In this document: one piece after another, positions 1 through 9,019 of the stretch
How the letters are laid out: every line of letters starts with the position of its first letter
Position numbering within the stretch: the stretch's first letter is position 1
Made by a program: the position numbers and the translations under genes
Assembly (NCBI RefSeq): GCF_021730305.1
Contig: NZ_CP032674.1
Span: 729,001 to 793,000 of the forward strand
Reading direction: 5' to 3'
Length of the DNA: 64,000 nt
DNA from: Xanthobacter sp. YC-JY1
GTDB taxonomy: Bacteria > Pseudomonadota > Alphaproteobacteria > Rhizobiales > Xanthobacteraceae
The notes under the pieces: generated by a model
The model's input: only the letters and a program-made list of their open reading frames with translations
The model's database searches: none
Told to the model about the DNA's origin: nothing

Positions 1-207
1 AAGGTGATCTATCCGGTGCCCGGCGGCACCAAGTCCGAGCCCATTCACGGCACGATCACGCCCGACCTGAAGACCGTCTATGTGGTGGGCGACGACGGCT
101 TCCACATCGGCACGCTGCAGCCCGACGGCAAGTTCGACCTCTGCTATCTGGAAGTCGACGACGACGACGCGCTGGCGCTCTGCGCGCGCCTCACCAAGCA
201 GCCCTGA
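1..207 (+). CDS. C-terminal part of an unknown protein (truncated by window edge)
   Basis: The frame is open from base 1 and stops with TGA at 207. The first GTG (base 4) is probably internal, because the reading frame enters from outside the window. The visible 68 residues are acidic near the end (a run of four Asp) and contain a short stretch resembling beta-strand repeats (VYVVGDDGFHIGTLQPDGKF). I do not recognise the family and no function is proposed. It is convergent with the RNase T2 gene that ends at 238. Confidence 0.5.
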   Translation, partial: KVIYPVPGGTKSEPIHGTITPDLKTVYVVGDDGFHIGTLQPDGKFDLCYLEVDDDDALALCARLTKQP

Positions 208-237
208 AGACGGATCGCGCACCGGCCGGCGGGGGCC

Positions 238-930
238 TCAGCGCCCGCCGCGCACCGGCGGCATCACCATGCGCGAGAGCCGGCAGGCGCGGCGGTCCAC
301 CTCCGGGCAGGGCTGGAAGGCGAGGTCACGGCTGAGGCACACCCGCACTTCGCGCAGCCGGCGCCGGTCGCAATCCACAGAGATCATGCCGGTGTCGAGG
401 CCGGGATTGGCAGCGCGGAAGGCGTCTTCCACCTCCTGCGGCGAGACCATCTTGTAGTCGTCGAGGCGGGAGAACTCCGCCGGGATGACCACCTTCGCCT
501 TCGCCGCGCGCACCTGATCGAAATAGGCCTGCGGCGACAGGCCGGAGCAGGTGCCGTGCTTCTTCCATTCGTAGATGACGAGACGCCGGCTCGGCATCAC
601 GTCCAGCATGGAATTGACCAAAGGATTGGGCACGTAGGGCGGCGGGTTCTGGCAATATTGCGGGAAGCCCCGCTCATATTGCGGCCACAGCCCGTGCACC
701 ACGAAGGCGTAGGGGCGGGTGAGCGAGCATTGCGGCTCGCTGTCCGCGCGGCGGCCCTGATCCTCGCAATAGGTCGGCGACCAGGACAAGGAGAGCACAT
801 AGAAATCGAACTGGCCGGGCTGGCCCTCGGCGCGCGCGGGACCATGGGCCGCGAACGCCAGCAGCAGCGCGAGACCGGCGGCGAGCCGGCCCGCGGTCGC
901 CCGCAGGGCCCGCGCGAAAGGCCGCGTCAC
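238..930 (-). CDS. Secreted ribonuclease T2 family protein
   Basis: RNase T2 enzymes are secreted endoribonucleases that cut RNA through a 2',3'-cyclic phosphate. Both catalytic blocks are visible: CAS-1 VHGLWPQY (His about residue 79) and CAS-2 YEWKKHGTCSG (Glu 121, His 125). Paired cysteines fit an exported protein, and residues 1-34 look like a signal peptide ending PARA. The start is taken at GTG 930, which overlaps the stop of the upstream gene as GTGA and implies translational coupling. The protein is 230 residues, the usual size for bacterial members. Substrate and physiological role (periplasmic RNA scavenging or toxin) cannot be told from sequence. Confidence 0.88.
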   Translation of the reverse strand: MTRPFARALRATAGRLAAGLALLLAFAAHGPARAEGQPGQFDFYVLSLSWSPTYCEDQGRRADSEPQCSLTRPYAFVVHGLWPQYERGFPQYCQNPPPYVPNPLVNSMLDVMPSRRLVIYEWKKHGTCSGLSPQAYFDQVRAAKAKVVIPAEFSRLDDYKMVSPQEVEDAFRAANPGLDTGMISVDCDRRRLREVRVCLSRDLAFQPCPEVDRRACRLSRMVMPPVRGGR

Positions 931-1415
931 GGACCCGCCATCTTGCAGGACGGGGCGTAGGCGTAGTTGCGGTCGAGACCCACCACGCACCATTCCACGC
1001 CCCAGCTGGCGCCGATGAAGCCGCCGTCCTCGATGATGGAATAATAGATGGCGCGCTTCTTGAGATCGTTGGTGAAGACCGTGCCACGGCAATAGCGGCG
1101 CGGCTGGTATTCCGGTCCCCACGGGCGATAGGCGATCTCGTGCACCTTCTCGAAGTCGGTGATGGAGAGGGTGGAAGCCCAGAAGCGCCGCTCGGTCTCG
1201 GCGAAGCGGGTGGCGATGAGGTCGAGCGCCTCCTGGCTGTCGCAGGCCGGGATGACGCCGGAATAATTGGGGCCGGAGAGCCAGAAATTCAGCTCGGCCA
1301 GATTCGCCGCCTTGGCGGGGGCGAAGGATACGGGCGCGAACGCAAGCGCGGCCACGGCGGCCGCCGCGGCGATCCGGCCGAAGGCGCCTCCCATGGCCGC
1401 GCGCATGCGCTTCAT
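927..1415 (-). CDS. Secreted hypothetical protein, partner of RNase T2 gene
   Basis: The protein has an Ala-rich signal peptide (cleavage likely after APAKA) and a mature part of about 125 residues with four cysteines, tryptophans and a conserved-looking core (WGPEYQPRRYCRG, GASWGVEWCVVG). No domain was recognised. The start at 1415 (MKRMRAAM) gives a normal signal peptide; an upstream ATG at 1481 would add 22 residues before it. Its stop overlaps the RNase T2 start by 4 bases, so the two are probably made together. An inhibitor, chaperone or co-secreted factor for the RNase is possible, but this is only an inference from context. Confidence 0.75.
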   Translation of the reverse strand: MKRMRAAMGGAFGRIAAAAAVAALAFAPVSFAPAKAANLAELNFWLSGPNYSGVIPACDSQEALDLIATRFAETERRFWASTLSITDFEKVHEIAYRPWGPEYQPRRYCRGTVFTNDLKKRAIYYSIIEDGGFIGASWGVEWCVVGLDRNYAYAPSCKMAGP

Positions 1416-1666
1416 CTTGCCGCCAGCCTTGTCGCCAACGGCCTTCGCGCCCAGCGCCCGCTCACCCATGGTCGTCTCCACTTCGCGGCCTCTCGCCCCT
1501 CCGGGCGTACCTCGGCGGGACGATGCGACCGGCTTTTGCTGCGGTCAAGGACGCGGCGGCAACACCTTAAGAGAAAATGAACGAGCGGTTCGATGGCGGG
1601 TGTCGTGCTCTCGCCGGAAAAGACCGGCAAGGTGGCGGCGTCCGACTCGTGCGGGAGGAGCCCCGA

Positions 1667-2956
1667 ATGCCGCAAACGACGCCCCACCTCGTGGCCGCAA
1701 GCCGCAGCGGACCTGAACCCTCCGCCTTGCCGCGCTTCGCCACCGGCCGGGAGGCGGCGCTGGAGATGCGGCCGGACCAGCCGGTCTATTGCTTCCGCCC
1801 GGACGTGCTGGCCGCCGACGCCGCGGCCTTCCTCAAAGCCTTTCCGGGCAAGACCGCCTATGCGGTGAAGACCAATGGCGAGCCCATGGTGCTCGACGTG
1901 CTGGCGCGCGCCGGCATCAACGCCTTCGATGTGGCCTCGCCCGCCGAGTTCGCGGCGGCGCGCGCCGCCGCGCCGGGGGCGGAGCTCTTTTACATGCACC
2001 CGGTGAAGGCGCAGTCGGACATCCGCCTCGCGCTGGAGCATTACCGCATCCGCGCTACCGCCCTCGACCATGAGGACGAGGTGGCGAAGATCGTGCGCAT
2101 CGTCCGCGCGCTGGATCTAGACCCGGAAGACCTCACCTTGTTCGTGCGCATCGCCTCCAAGGGGGAGGCGGCCTACGAGCTGTCGCGCAAGTTCGGCGCG
2201 GCGCCGGGCCATGCGGCGGAACTGCTCCAGCGCATCGATGGCCTCGGCATACGCTGTGGCCTGTGCTTCCACGTGGGCAGCCAGGTGGAGGACGTGGACA
2301 CCTATGCCCGCGCCGTCGCCACCGCCGCCGAGGTGCGCGACGCGGCCAAGGTGCCCATCACTGCACTCGACGTGGGCGGCGGCTTCCCGGCGACCTATGC
2401 GGTGGACCCCCGCCGGCCGGTGCCGCCCATGCCGCCGCTGGGCGAGATCGTCGGCGGGCTGATGGGGGCGGTTGAGCGGCACGGCTTTTCCGGCATCCCG
2501 CTGGTGGCGGAGCCGGGGCGCGTCATCGTCGCCCGCGCCTTCTCGGTCATCGTGCGGGTGCTGCTGAAGAAGGGCCAGCGGCTCTACATCAATGACGGCG
2601 TGTGGTCGTCTTTGTCGGATTCGTGGACGGGGAAGATCCTGCTTCCGGTGCGTCATATCCCCGATCCCGCCCGCCGCCGCCGGCCGGGGCGGGCGGACGT
2701 GATGGCGCCGTTCCGCATCTACGGCGCCACCTGCGACAGCGTGGACGTGCTCTCCCGCCCCTTCTATCTGCCGGAGAGCGTGGATACGGGCGACTGGATC
2801 GAGATCGGCCACATCGGGGCCTATTCCCTCTCTTTGCGCACCCGCTTCAACGGCTTCTACCCCGACACCTTCGTGGAGGTGACGACGCCGTTCGACGCCG
2901 GAGAGGCACCGGACGGCTTCGCCGAACCCGAGCGGCGGGGCGGCGTGGAGGGGTAA
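1667..2956 (+). CDS. Type III PLP-dependent decarboxylase (ornithine/diaminopimelate decarboxylase superfamily)
   Basis: The alanine-racemase fold of the Orn/DAP/Arg decarboxylase group is clear. It has the PLP lysine motif AYAVKTN (Lys about 68), HVGSQ, the phosphate loop GGGFP, EPGR and the C-terminal YGATCDSVDVL and GAYSLSLRTRFNGF. The start ATG 1667 follows GGGAGGAG; the frame is open further upstream but without a better signal. At 429 residues it is longer than many bacterial ornithine decarboxylases (about 380). The N-terminal 25 residues look unstructured. Likely reaction: amino-acid decarboxylation for polyamines or a related metabolite. Ornithine, lysine or another substrate cannot be chosen here. 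Confidence 0.85.
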   Translation: MPQTTPHLVAASRSGPEPSALPRFATGREAALEMRPDQPVYCFRPDVLAADAAAFLKAFPGKTAYAVKTNGEPMVLDVLARAGINAFDVASPAEFAAARAAAPGAELFYMHPVKAQSDIRLALEHYRIRATALDHEDEVAKIVRIVRALDLDPEDLTLFVRIASKGEAAYELSRKFGAAPGHAAELLQRIDGLGIRCGLCFHVGSQVEDVDTYARAVATAAEVRDAAKVPITALDVGGGFPATYAVDPRRPVPPMPPLGEIVGGLMGAVERHGFSGIPLVAEPGRVIVARAFSVIVRVLLKKGQRLYINDGVWSSLSDSWTGKILLPVRHIPDPARRRRPGRADVMAPFRIYGATCDSVDVLSRPFYLPESVDTGDWIEIGHIGAYSLSLRTRFNGFYPDTFVEVTTPFDAGEAPDGFAEPERRGGVEG

Positions 2957-2983
2957 GGAAAGGCGGAGCCTTCAACCTGAGCT

Positions 2984-3090
2984 GTCATGCCCCGGCTTGT
3001 CCGGGGCATCCACTGTGCCGACTGCGCGATGTCTGAACCATGAGCGGCCCCGTCCGCCCGGTGGATCCCCCGGACAAGCCGGGGGATGAC
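2984..3090. repeat. Two-armed palindromic intergenic repeat, copy 1
   Basis: The left arm (2984-3012) is the palindrome gtcatgccccggcttgtccg and continues to catccac. The right arm (3061-3090) starts gtggatcccccggacaagcc and ends gatgac. Each arm folds on itself around cggcttgtccg or cggacaagccg, and the arms are inverted relative to each other across a 48-base unlike spacer. Very similar structures occur near 27839, 32798, 50031 and, decayed, 16759 and 51829. It lies downstream of the decarboxylase and of msrP (convergent), a typical REP/BIME-like position. Confidence 0.85.
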
Positions 3091-3117
3091 GGCCGAAAGG
3101 GATGGTGAGGGTCCCCC

Positions 3118-4095
3118 CTAGAACCAGATCTTCTGCGTCTCGCGGCCCTTGTAGAGGTCCGCGACATACTCGCCGTAGCCGTTGAAGATCACGGTGGGCA
3201 CGCGCTCGCCGGTGGCGATGTCCTCCTCGCTGGCCTGGCTCCAGCGCGGATGCGGCACCTTGGGGTTCACATTGGCCCAGAAGCCGTATTCAGAGCCCTG
3301 CAACTGCTCCCAGAAGCTCACCGGCTGCTTGTCGGTGAAGGTGAAGCGGACGATGCCCTTGATGGACTTGAAGCCGTATTTCCACGGCAGCACGAGCCGC
3401 AGCGGCGCGCCGAACTGGTTGGGCGCGGGCTTGCCGTAGACGCCGGTGACGAGGAAGGCGAGCTCGTTGGTCGCTTCTTCCAGGGTCAGGCCTTCGACGT
3501 ATGGCCACGTATAGCGGAAGTCCCGCTGGTTGGGCGCCACCTTGGGATCGAGGAAGGTTTCCATCTTGATGTATTTCGCGCCCGAGGTGGGGGCGGCGAG
3601 GGCCACGAGGTCCTTCATGGGAAAGCCCGTCCACGGCACCGCCATGGACCACGCCTCGACGCAGCGGTGGCGATAGAGACGCTCCTCGAACTTCACTTTC
3701 TTGAACAGATCGTCGATGCCCATCTCCTGGGGCTTCTCCACCAGCCCGTCGATCTTGACGAGCCACGGCCGGCGCTGGAAGCGCGTCATGGAGGGGCCGA
3801 CGACCTTGCCGTAGCTGAACTCGTAATAATTGTTCACGAGGCTCGACTTCGCCTCGGGCGTCACCGGCCTCTCGAGCGTGTAGCGGGGGTTCCGCGGGGC
3901 GGGGTAGAGGCTGGCCGAGGGGTCGGGCACGTCGCCGACGCGCTGGGCTGCGGCAGGGCTGGAGAGCGTCCCGGCGCCGAGGCCGGCGAGGAGCATCGCG
4001 CCCGCACCCATGGCCTGCCGACGGTTGAGATAGACGTCCTCCGGCGTCGCCGCCGATTCGGGAAGTTCCCAGCCACGCCTTGATCTGATGAGCAT
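3118..4095 (-). CDS. msrP: Protein-methionine-sulfoxide reductase, catalytic molybdoenzyme subunit MsrP
   Basis: MsrP (formerly YedY) is a periplasmic molybdopterin enzyme that reduces oxidised methionines in envelope proteins. The 325-residue protein has a Tat signal (NRRQAMG near residue 24, then a hydrophobic run ending PAAA). The sulfite-oxidase-type core carries the Mo-ligating cysteine in YRHRCVEAWSM (Cys about 145). GAPLRLVLPWKYGFKSIK and the C-terminal KIWF fit the family. The start ATG 4095 has GGAGG 9 bases upstream. The usual membrane haem partner MsrQ is not beside it; it may be elsewhere or the electrons may come from another quinol donor. Confidence 0.93.
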   Translation of the reverse strand: MLIRSRRGWELPESAATPEDVYLNRRQAMGAGAMLLAGLGAGTLSSPAAAQRVGDVPDPSASLYPAPRNPRYTLERPVTPEAKSSLVNNYYEFSYGKVVGPSMTRFQRRPWLVKIDGLVEKPQEMGIDDLFKKVKFEERLYRHRCVEAWSMAVPWTGFPMKDLVALAAPTSGAKYIKMETFLDPKVAPNQRDFRYTWPYVEGLTLEEATNELAFLVTGVYGKPAPNQFGAPLRLVLPWKYGFKSIKGIVRFTFTDKQPVSFWEQLQGSEYGFWANVNPKVPHPRWSQASEEDIATGERVPTVIFNGYGEYVADLYKGRETQKIWF

Positions 4096-4149
4096 TCAGT
4101 GTCCTCCGTCGCGGCGCCAAGATCAGGGCGGGGGGACGAAGGGGCAAGT

Positions 4150-4179
4150 CACACGGGCGTGTCTCACACGGGCGTGTCT
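4150..4179. repeat. Two perfect tandem copies of a 15-bp palindromic unit
   Basis: cacacgggcgtgtct occurs twice head to tail (4150-4164 and 4165-4179). Each unit contains the inverted repeat ACACG-GG-CGTGT. It lies between the start of msrP and the end of the first DUF992 gene. It could be a doubled operator for msrP or part of a terminator for the DUF992 gene; nothing distinguishes these. Confidence 0.6.
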
Positions 4180-4198
4180 TACGCGCCGGTGTAGAGCC

Positions 4199-4708
4199 TC
4201 ATTGCGGGTTGGCGCCGGATTGCTCCAGCGTCAGCGTCGCTCCGGCGATGGAGACGCTGAGGCCGCTGTCGGAGGATACGCTGAGCGGCTGAAGCGTCAC
4301 CTGCTTGGTGGCGTCGTCGGAGGCCAGCATGTTGGCGGAAAAGCCCGGGCCGAGGGAGAAGCCGGTGGAGATGCCGACATATTTCCCGGCGAGCGCGCCG
4401 GGCGCCACGGCCGGCGAGGTGGCGATCACCGCCCATAGCATGCTGGCCTGATCGGACACGCCGAAGTCGAGCCCGATCCGCTCCATGGTGCCGCTGTAAT
4501 AGTGGTTGACCCCCATGGAGGGCCGGTATTCGCATTTCACGGAGCGCGAAGAGCCGAAGCCGTAGCCGGTGGCGAAGGCGCTGCGGCATTCCAGCAGGCC
4601 GGCCGCCACCTGCGGCATCGCCGGGCCGCCCAAGGCCGGCGCCAGCATGGCGGCGAGGCCTGTCGCGCCAAGCGCGACCGCCACGGAACGAGACACAAAC
4701 CTGGACAT
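4199..4708 (-). CDS. DUF992 family secreted protein, paralogue 1
   Basis: DUF992 proteins are small exported proteins of unknown function, common in alphaproteobacteria. This 169-residue copy has a signal peptide ending near GGPAMP. It keeps the family pattern: a cysteine-bearing first segment (GLLECRSAFATGYG), GTMERIGLDFGV, LAGKYVGIS and a closing beta segment (VTLQPLSVSSDSGLSVS). The start ATG 4708 follows GGAGGGG. It is the most diverged of three tandem copies, lacking the canonical NVLVGGS block (here NMLASDD). It is the last of three same-strand paralogues. Confidence 0.82.
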   Translation of the reverse strand: MSRFVSRSVAVALGATGLAAMLAPALGGPAMPQVAAGLLECRSAFATGYGFGSSRSVKCEYRPSMGVNHYYSGTMERIGLDFGVSDQASMLWAVIATSPAVAPGALAGKYVGISTGFSLGPGFSANMLASDDATKQVTLQPLSVSSDSGLSVSIAGATLTLEQSGANPQ

Positions 4709-4822
4709 GCCGAACCCCTCCGCACAGGGATGGCGCCTCGGCGGGGACATGTCGTCCGGCCGAGGCAAAGCTCACTCTGCCACGAAGGCTGCGGCCCTTT
4801 TGTGGTGGGTCGCGAAATACCT

Positions 4823-5353
4823 TCAGTTCGGCAGCAGAACGAGGGTGAGGTCGGCGATGCCGGCCGCGACGTCGGCGCCCACCATGCCCTCCACCGAGAC
4901 GGTCTGCAGGGCGATCTGGTTGCTGGAGCCGCCGAGCAGCACGTTGGCGCCCGCGCCGATGGTCCAGGCGGCATCGGCCGAGACGCCGATATAGCTGCCG
5001 GCGATGTCGTTCGGGTTGGGCCGGGCGGTGGGGGCGAACACGGCCCAGGCGAGCGTATCGGCGGCGAGCACGCCGAGATCGATGCCGAAGCGGGAGATGG
5101 TGCCCTTGTAGCGCGACAGCACCACATAAGGCTGCGCCGCATTGTCCCGGAATTCGCAGGCCGCCTCGCGCATGGAGCCGATCACGAAGCCGATGGACGG
5201 CGCGACCTTGCACACCAGCATGCCGGACTGGACCAGCGGTCCGGTCGGGGGCGGGGGAAGCTGCACCGGCGGGAGGGGCTGGGCAGAGGCCGGAACCGCA
5301 GCGGCGAGCACGGTCGAGACGGCAAGGACGGCGGCGGCGATGGTGGCGCGCAT
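4823..5353 (-). CDS. DUF992 family secreted protein, paralogue 2
   Basis: The 176-residue protein begins with a clear signal peptide (residues 1-22, ending ASA), then a proline-rich linker (PLPPVQLPPPPTGP). The DUF992 core follows: SGMLVCKVAPSIGFVIGSMREAACEF, GTISRFGIDLGVL, IAGSYIGVSADAAW, GANVLLGGSSNQIALQTVSVEG. The start ATG 5353 has GGGGGA upstream. The proline linker is not in the neighbouring paralogues. Two conserved cysteines could form a disulfide in the periplasm. Function is unknown. Confidence 0.87.
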   Translation of the reverse strand: MRATIAAAVLAVSTVLAAAVPASAQPLPPVQLPPPPTGPLVQSGMLVCKVAPSIGFVIGSMREAACEFRDNAAQPYVVLSRYKGTISRFGIDLGVLAADTLAWAVFAPTARPNPNDIAGSYIGVSADAAWTIGAGANVLLGGSSNQIALQTVSVEGMVGADVAAGIADLTLVLLPN

Positions 5354-5585
5354 GGAATATCCCCCGGATGGCGACGTGAGAGAGGTACGTGGCCGAGGAG
5401 TCTCGCGCAATCTCGACGTCCGTCGGCGTGGCGCGGGCGGAATCATCGGGGCGCGCGCGGGGAGTCGGGGGCTTGAAAATGCTCGCGCCCCCGGTTGGGC
5501 CGGGGGCGCGGGGCAGGCTTGCAATTAGCTCTATGCCGCTGCGGCAGGTGGCGTTTCGGCCGTCCTGCCGCGGGGTGGAGCCGAA

Positions 5586-6059
5586 TCAGCGCAGGGTGAG
5601 GTCCGACACGCCGAGGGCGAGGTTGAGACCGGTCTGGCCTTCGAGCGACAGCGGCTGCAGCGCGAAGGTGTTCTGCGAACCGCCGACCAGCACGTTGGCG
5701 CCGAGGCCCACGCCGATGGAGGCCGAGCCAGCCGCACCCACATAGGTGCCGCGCAGGGCGCCGGCGGGAACCTTGGCGGACGGAGCGAACACGCCCCACA
5801 CCAGGGTGCCACGGCCGTTCACGCCGATGTCGAGGCCGAAGCGGCGCACGGTGCCCTGATAGGTGGCGCGCTTCACGCCATGCACGGCGGGACGGAACGC
5901 GCAGCTCATCTCGCGCACGGAGCCGATGACGAAGGCCACGTTGGGTGCCAGGTTGCAGGTCAGCGTGCCCACCTGGACGCGCGACTGGGCAGAAGCGGGA
6001 AGCGCGCCGGCGACGAGCACAGCGGCCGCAGCGAGGCCGGCCTTGAGAACAGTCTTCAT
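5586..6059 (-). CDS. DUF992 family secreted protein, paralogue 3
   Basis: This 157-residue copy is closest to the family norm. It has a signal peptide ending LPASA, then VQVGTLTCNLAPNVAFVIGS, the second cysteine in REMSCAF, GTVRRFGLDIGVNG, GTYVGAAGSASIG, GANVLVGGSQNTFALQPLSLEGQ and LGVSDLTLR. The start ATG 6059 follows AGGAGG. It is the first of the three tandem genes (6059, 5353, 4708). Gaps of 232 and 114 bases between them leave room for separate promoters. Function is unknown. Confidence 0.88.
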   Translation of the reverse strand: MKTVLKAGLAAAAVLVAGALPASAQSRVQVGTLTCNLAPNVAFVIGSVREMSCAFRPAVHGVKRATYQGTVRRFGLDIGVNGRGTLVWGVFAPSAKVPAGALRGTYVGAAGSASIGVGLGANVLVGGSQNTFALQPLSLEGQTGLNLALGVSDLTLR

Positions 6060-6296
6060 GATGTCGTTCCTCCTGTGGGAAGCGGGCGGGTCGAATCCGG
6101 CGCCCGACGACCGCGCAGCCTTAGCCCAGACTTCACCGCTGCGCCAACGCTCCAGTTGGCGCCGGGTTCCGTTTTCCCGCTGCTGTTGCAATTCCCACCC
6201 TGCCGAAAGGTCACTTTCGCGGGAGGTGGGGGGACGAGGGGCCGGTGCGCTGGCCGGGTCGAACGCGAGCGGCGTGCGCCGCTCGCGATGCTTGGG

Positions 6297-7607
<1,311 letters not shown>

Positions 7608-7760
7608 TCAGAGCTTTGCCGCGAACAAGCAAGGATCGTGAATGTCGCGCCACGCCGGATTGATGGATCGCCGCGCGGTGCGGCCGGCTGCAATCGGGGC
7701 TTGCAGCCACCCCGGCCTGCCGCCACATGCTGGGGCGTCGGGGGTGGGAGGACGGTTGAG

Positions 7761-8399
7761 GTGCTGACGCTCTATTCCACGCAGTCGTCGGGCAATTCCT
7801 ACAAGGTGCGCCTGATGCTGGCGAAGCTCGGCCGGCCGTTCCGCCTCGTGGAGGTGGACATCTTCGCCGGCGAGCACCGCACGCCCGAATTCCTCGCCAT
7901 GAACGTGGAGGGGCGGGTGCCGCTCCTCGATGTGGACGGGCGCTTCCTCGCCGAGTCCAACGCCATCCTCTTCTATCTCGCCGAGGGCACGCCGCTTCTG
8001 CCCGTCGACGCCTTCGCCCGCGCCGAGGTGTTGCGCTGGATGTTCTTCGAGCAGAACAGCCACGAGCCCGGCATCGCCACCGCCCGCTTCTGGCTGCGTC
8101 AGGTGCGCGGCGGCCGCGAGTTGCGCGCCCATGACGTGGATCGCTGGATGGAGGAGGGCTATGCGGCGCTCAAGGTGATGGAGCGGCACCTGTCCGCCCG
8201 CCGCTATTTCGTCGGCGATGCGCTGACCATCGCCGACATCGCCCTGTTCGCCCACACCCATGTGGCGGAGGAGGGGGACTTCTCCCTCGCCGCCTTCCCC
8301 GTGGTGCGCGACTGGCTCGCCCGCGTCGCGGCGGAGCCGGGGCACGTGGACATGGGCTGGCGGCCCGAGAACGCGGCGGCCGACCCGGCGCTCGCCTGA
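7761..8399 (+). CDS. Glutathione S-transferase family protein
   Basis: The protein has an N-terminal thioredoxin-like domain (residues 1-80: LTLYSTQSSGNSYKVRLML, VNVEGRVPLL-type segment, LAESNAILFYLAEG). An all-helical C-terminal domain follows, with the N-capping box region FVGDALTIADIALFAHTHVA. The active-site Ser or Tyr lies in the first loop (YSTQSSGNSYK). GTG 7761 is taken as start because GGGAGG lies just upstream; the frame stays open to 7638. It is 212 residues, normal for the family. The substrate is unknown; detoxification by glutathione conjugation is the general role. Confidence 0.88.
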   Translation: MLTLYSTQSSGNSYKVRLMLAKLGRPFRLVEVDIFAGEHRTPEFLAMNVEGRVPLLDVDGRFLAESNAILFYLAEGTPLLPVDAFARAEVLRWMFFEQNSHEPGIATARFWLRQVRGGRELRAHDVDRWMEEGYAALKVMERHLSARRYFVGDALTIADIALFAHTHVAEEGDFSLAAFPVVRDWLARVAAEPGHVDMGWRPENAAADPALA

Positions 8400-8598
8400 G
8401 CGGCGCAATGGCGCGGCAAAACAGCGGGGATGGCTCGCGCGTCCGTGAGCGACCGACATCATCTTGCCATCATCCGTGAAGGCTAAGCCGCGGTCGCGCC
8501 ACGATTCTTTTCCACCCTGCCTTGTGTCGGCGGAACTGATTCGCCCCTTTTCACGTTGCCAGAGTGCGCGCGGAACAGGGGATGAGGAGGCTGCCCCA

Positions 8599-8982
8599 AT
8601 GAGCGAGACCATCATGTCCGGACGTTGTGACGTCGGCGGTTACATGGAAGCAGGGCACTTTTCCCTCACCCGCCGGGCCGTGCGCCAGTCGCCGGCGGAT
8701 CCCGAGCTGCTGGCCCGCGCCGTGCGCGCCCACAAGGAAGGCGACGCGCTGGCCCAGGCCGTTCTCACCTTTGCCCTCATGGTCGCCATCGGCGCCGTGG
8801 CTTTGGTCCTCGGCGGTCATGCGGCCATGGCGGGGGATCTGATCGCCGGCGGCGTCAAGGAGTCTTCCGGCTTCCTCCTGTCGCTCGGCGCGGTCGGCGG
8901 CGCGGTTCTCCTGTCGGCCCTTGCGGCGCGGCGCCTCGCCACCTCTCGCGTTGAAGCCCGCGCGCGTGCGCGGTCGCGTTGA
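8599..8982 (+). CDS. Small membrane protein of unknown function
   Basis: The protein is 127 residues with two predicted membrane helices (AQAVLTFALMVAIGAVALVLGG and FLLSLGAVGGAVLLSALAA) separated by a short hydrophilic loop, and a basic C terminus (RVEARARARSR). The start ATG 8599 follows GAGGAGG. No family was recognised. A sugar-dehydrogenase gene begins just after its end. Confidence 0.7.
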   Translation: MSETIMSGRCDVGGYMEAGHFSLTRRAVRQSPADPELLARAVRAHKEGDALAQAVLTFALMVAIGAVALVLGGHAAMAGDLIAGGVKESSGFLLSLGAVGGAVLLSALAARRLATSRVEARARARSR

Positions 8983-9019
8983 TCCGGCAGCGCGGCATAC
9001 GCCCACGCCGCTGAACGCC

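Noticed and set aside
2984-3090. Rho-independent terminator
   Set aside because: The arms fold strongly but lack T tracts and recur as a dispersed element elsewhere, so they are listed as repeats, although they may also end transcription.
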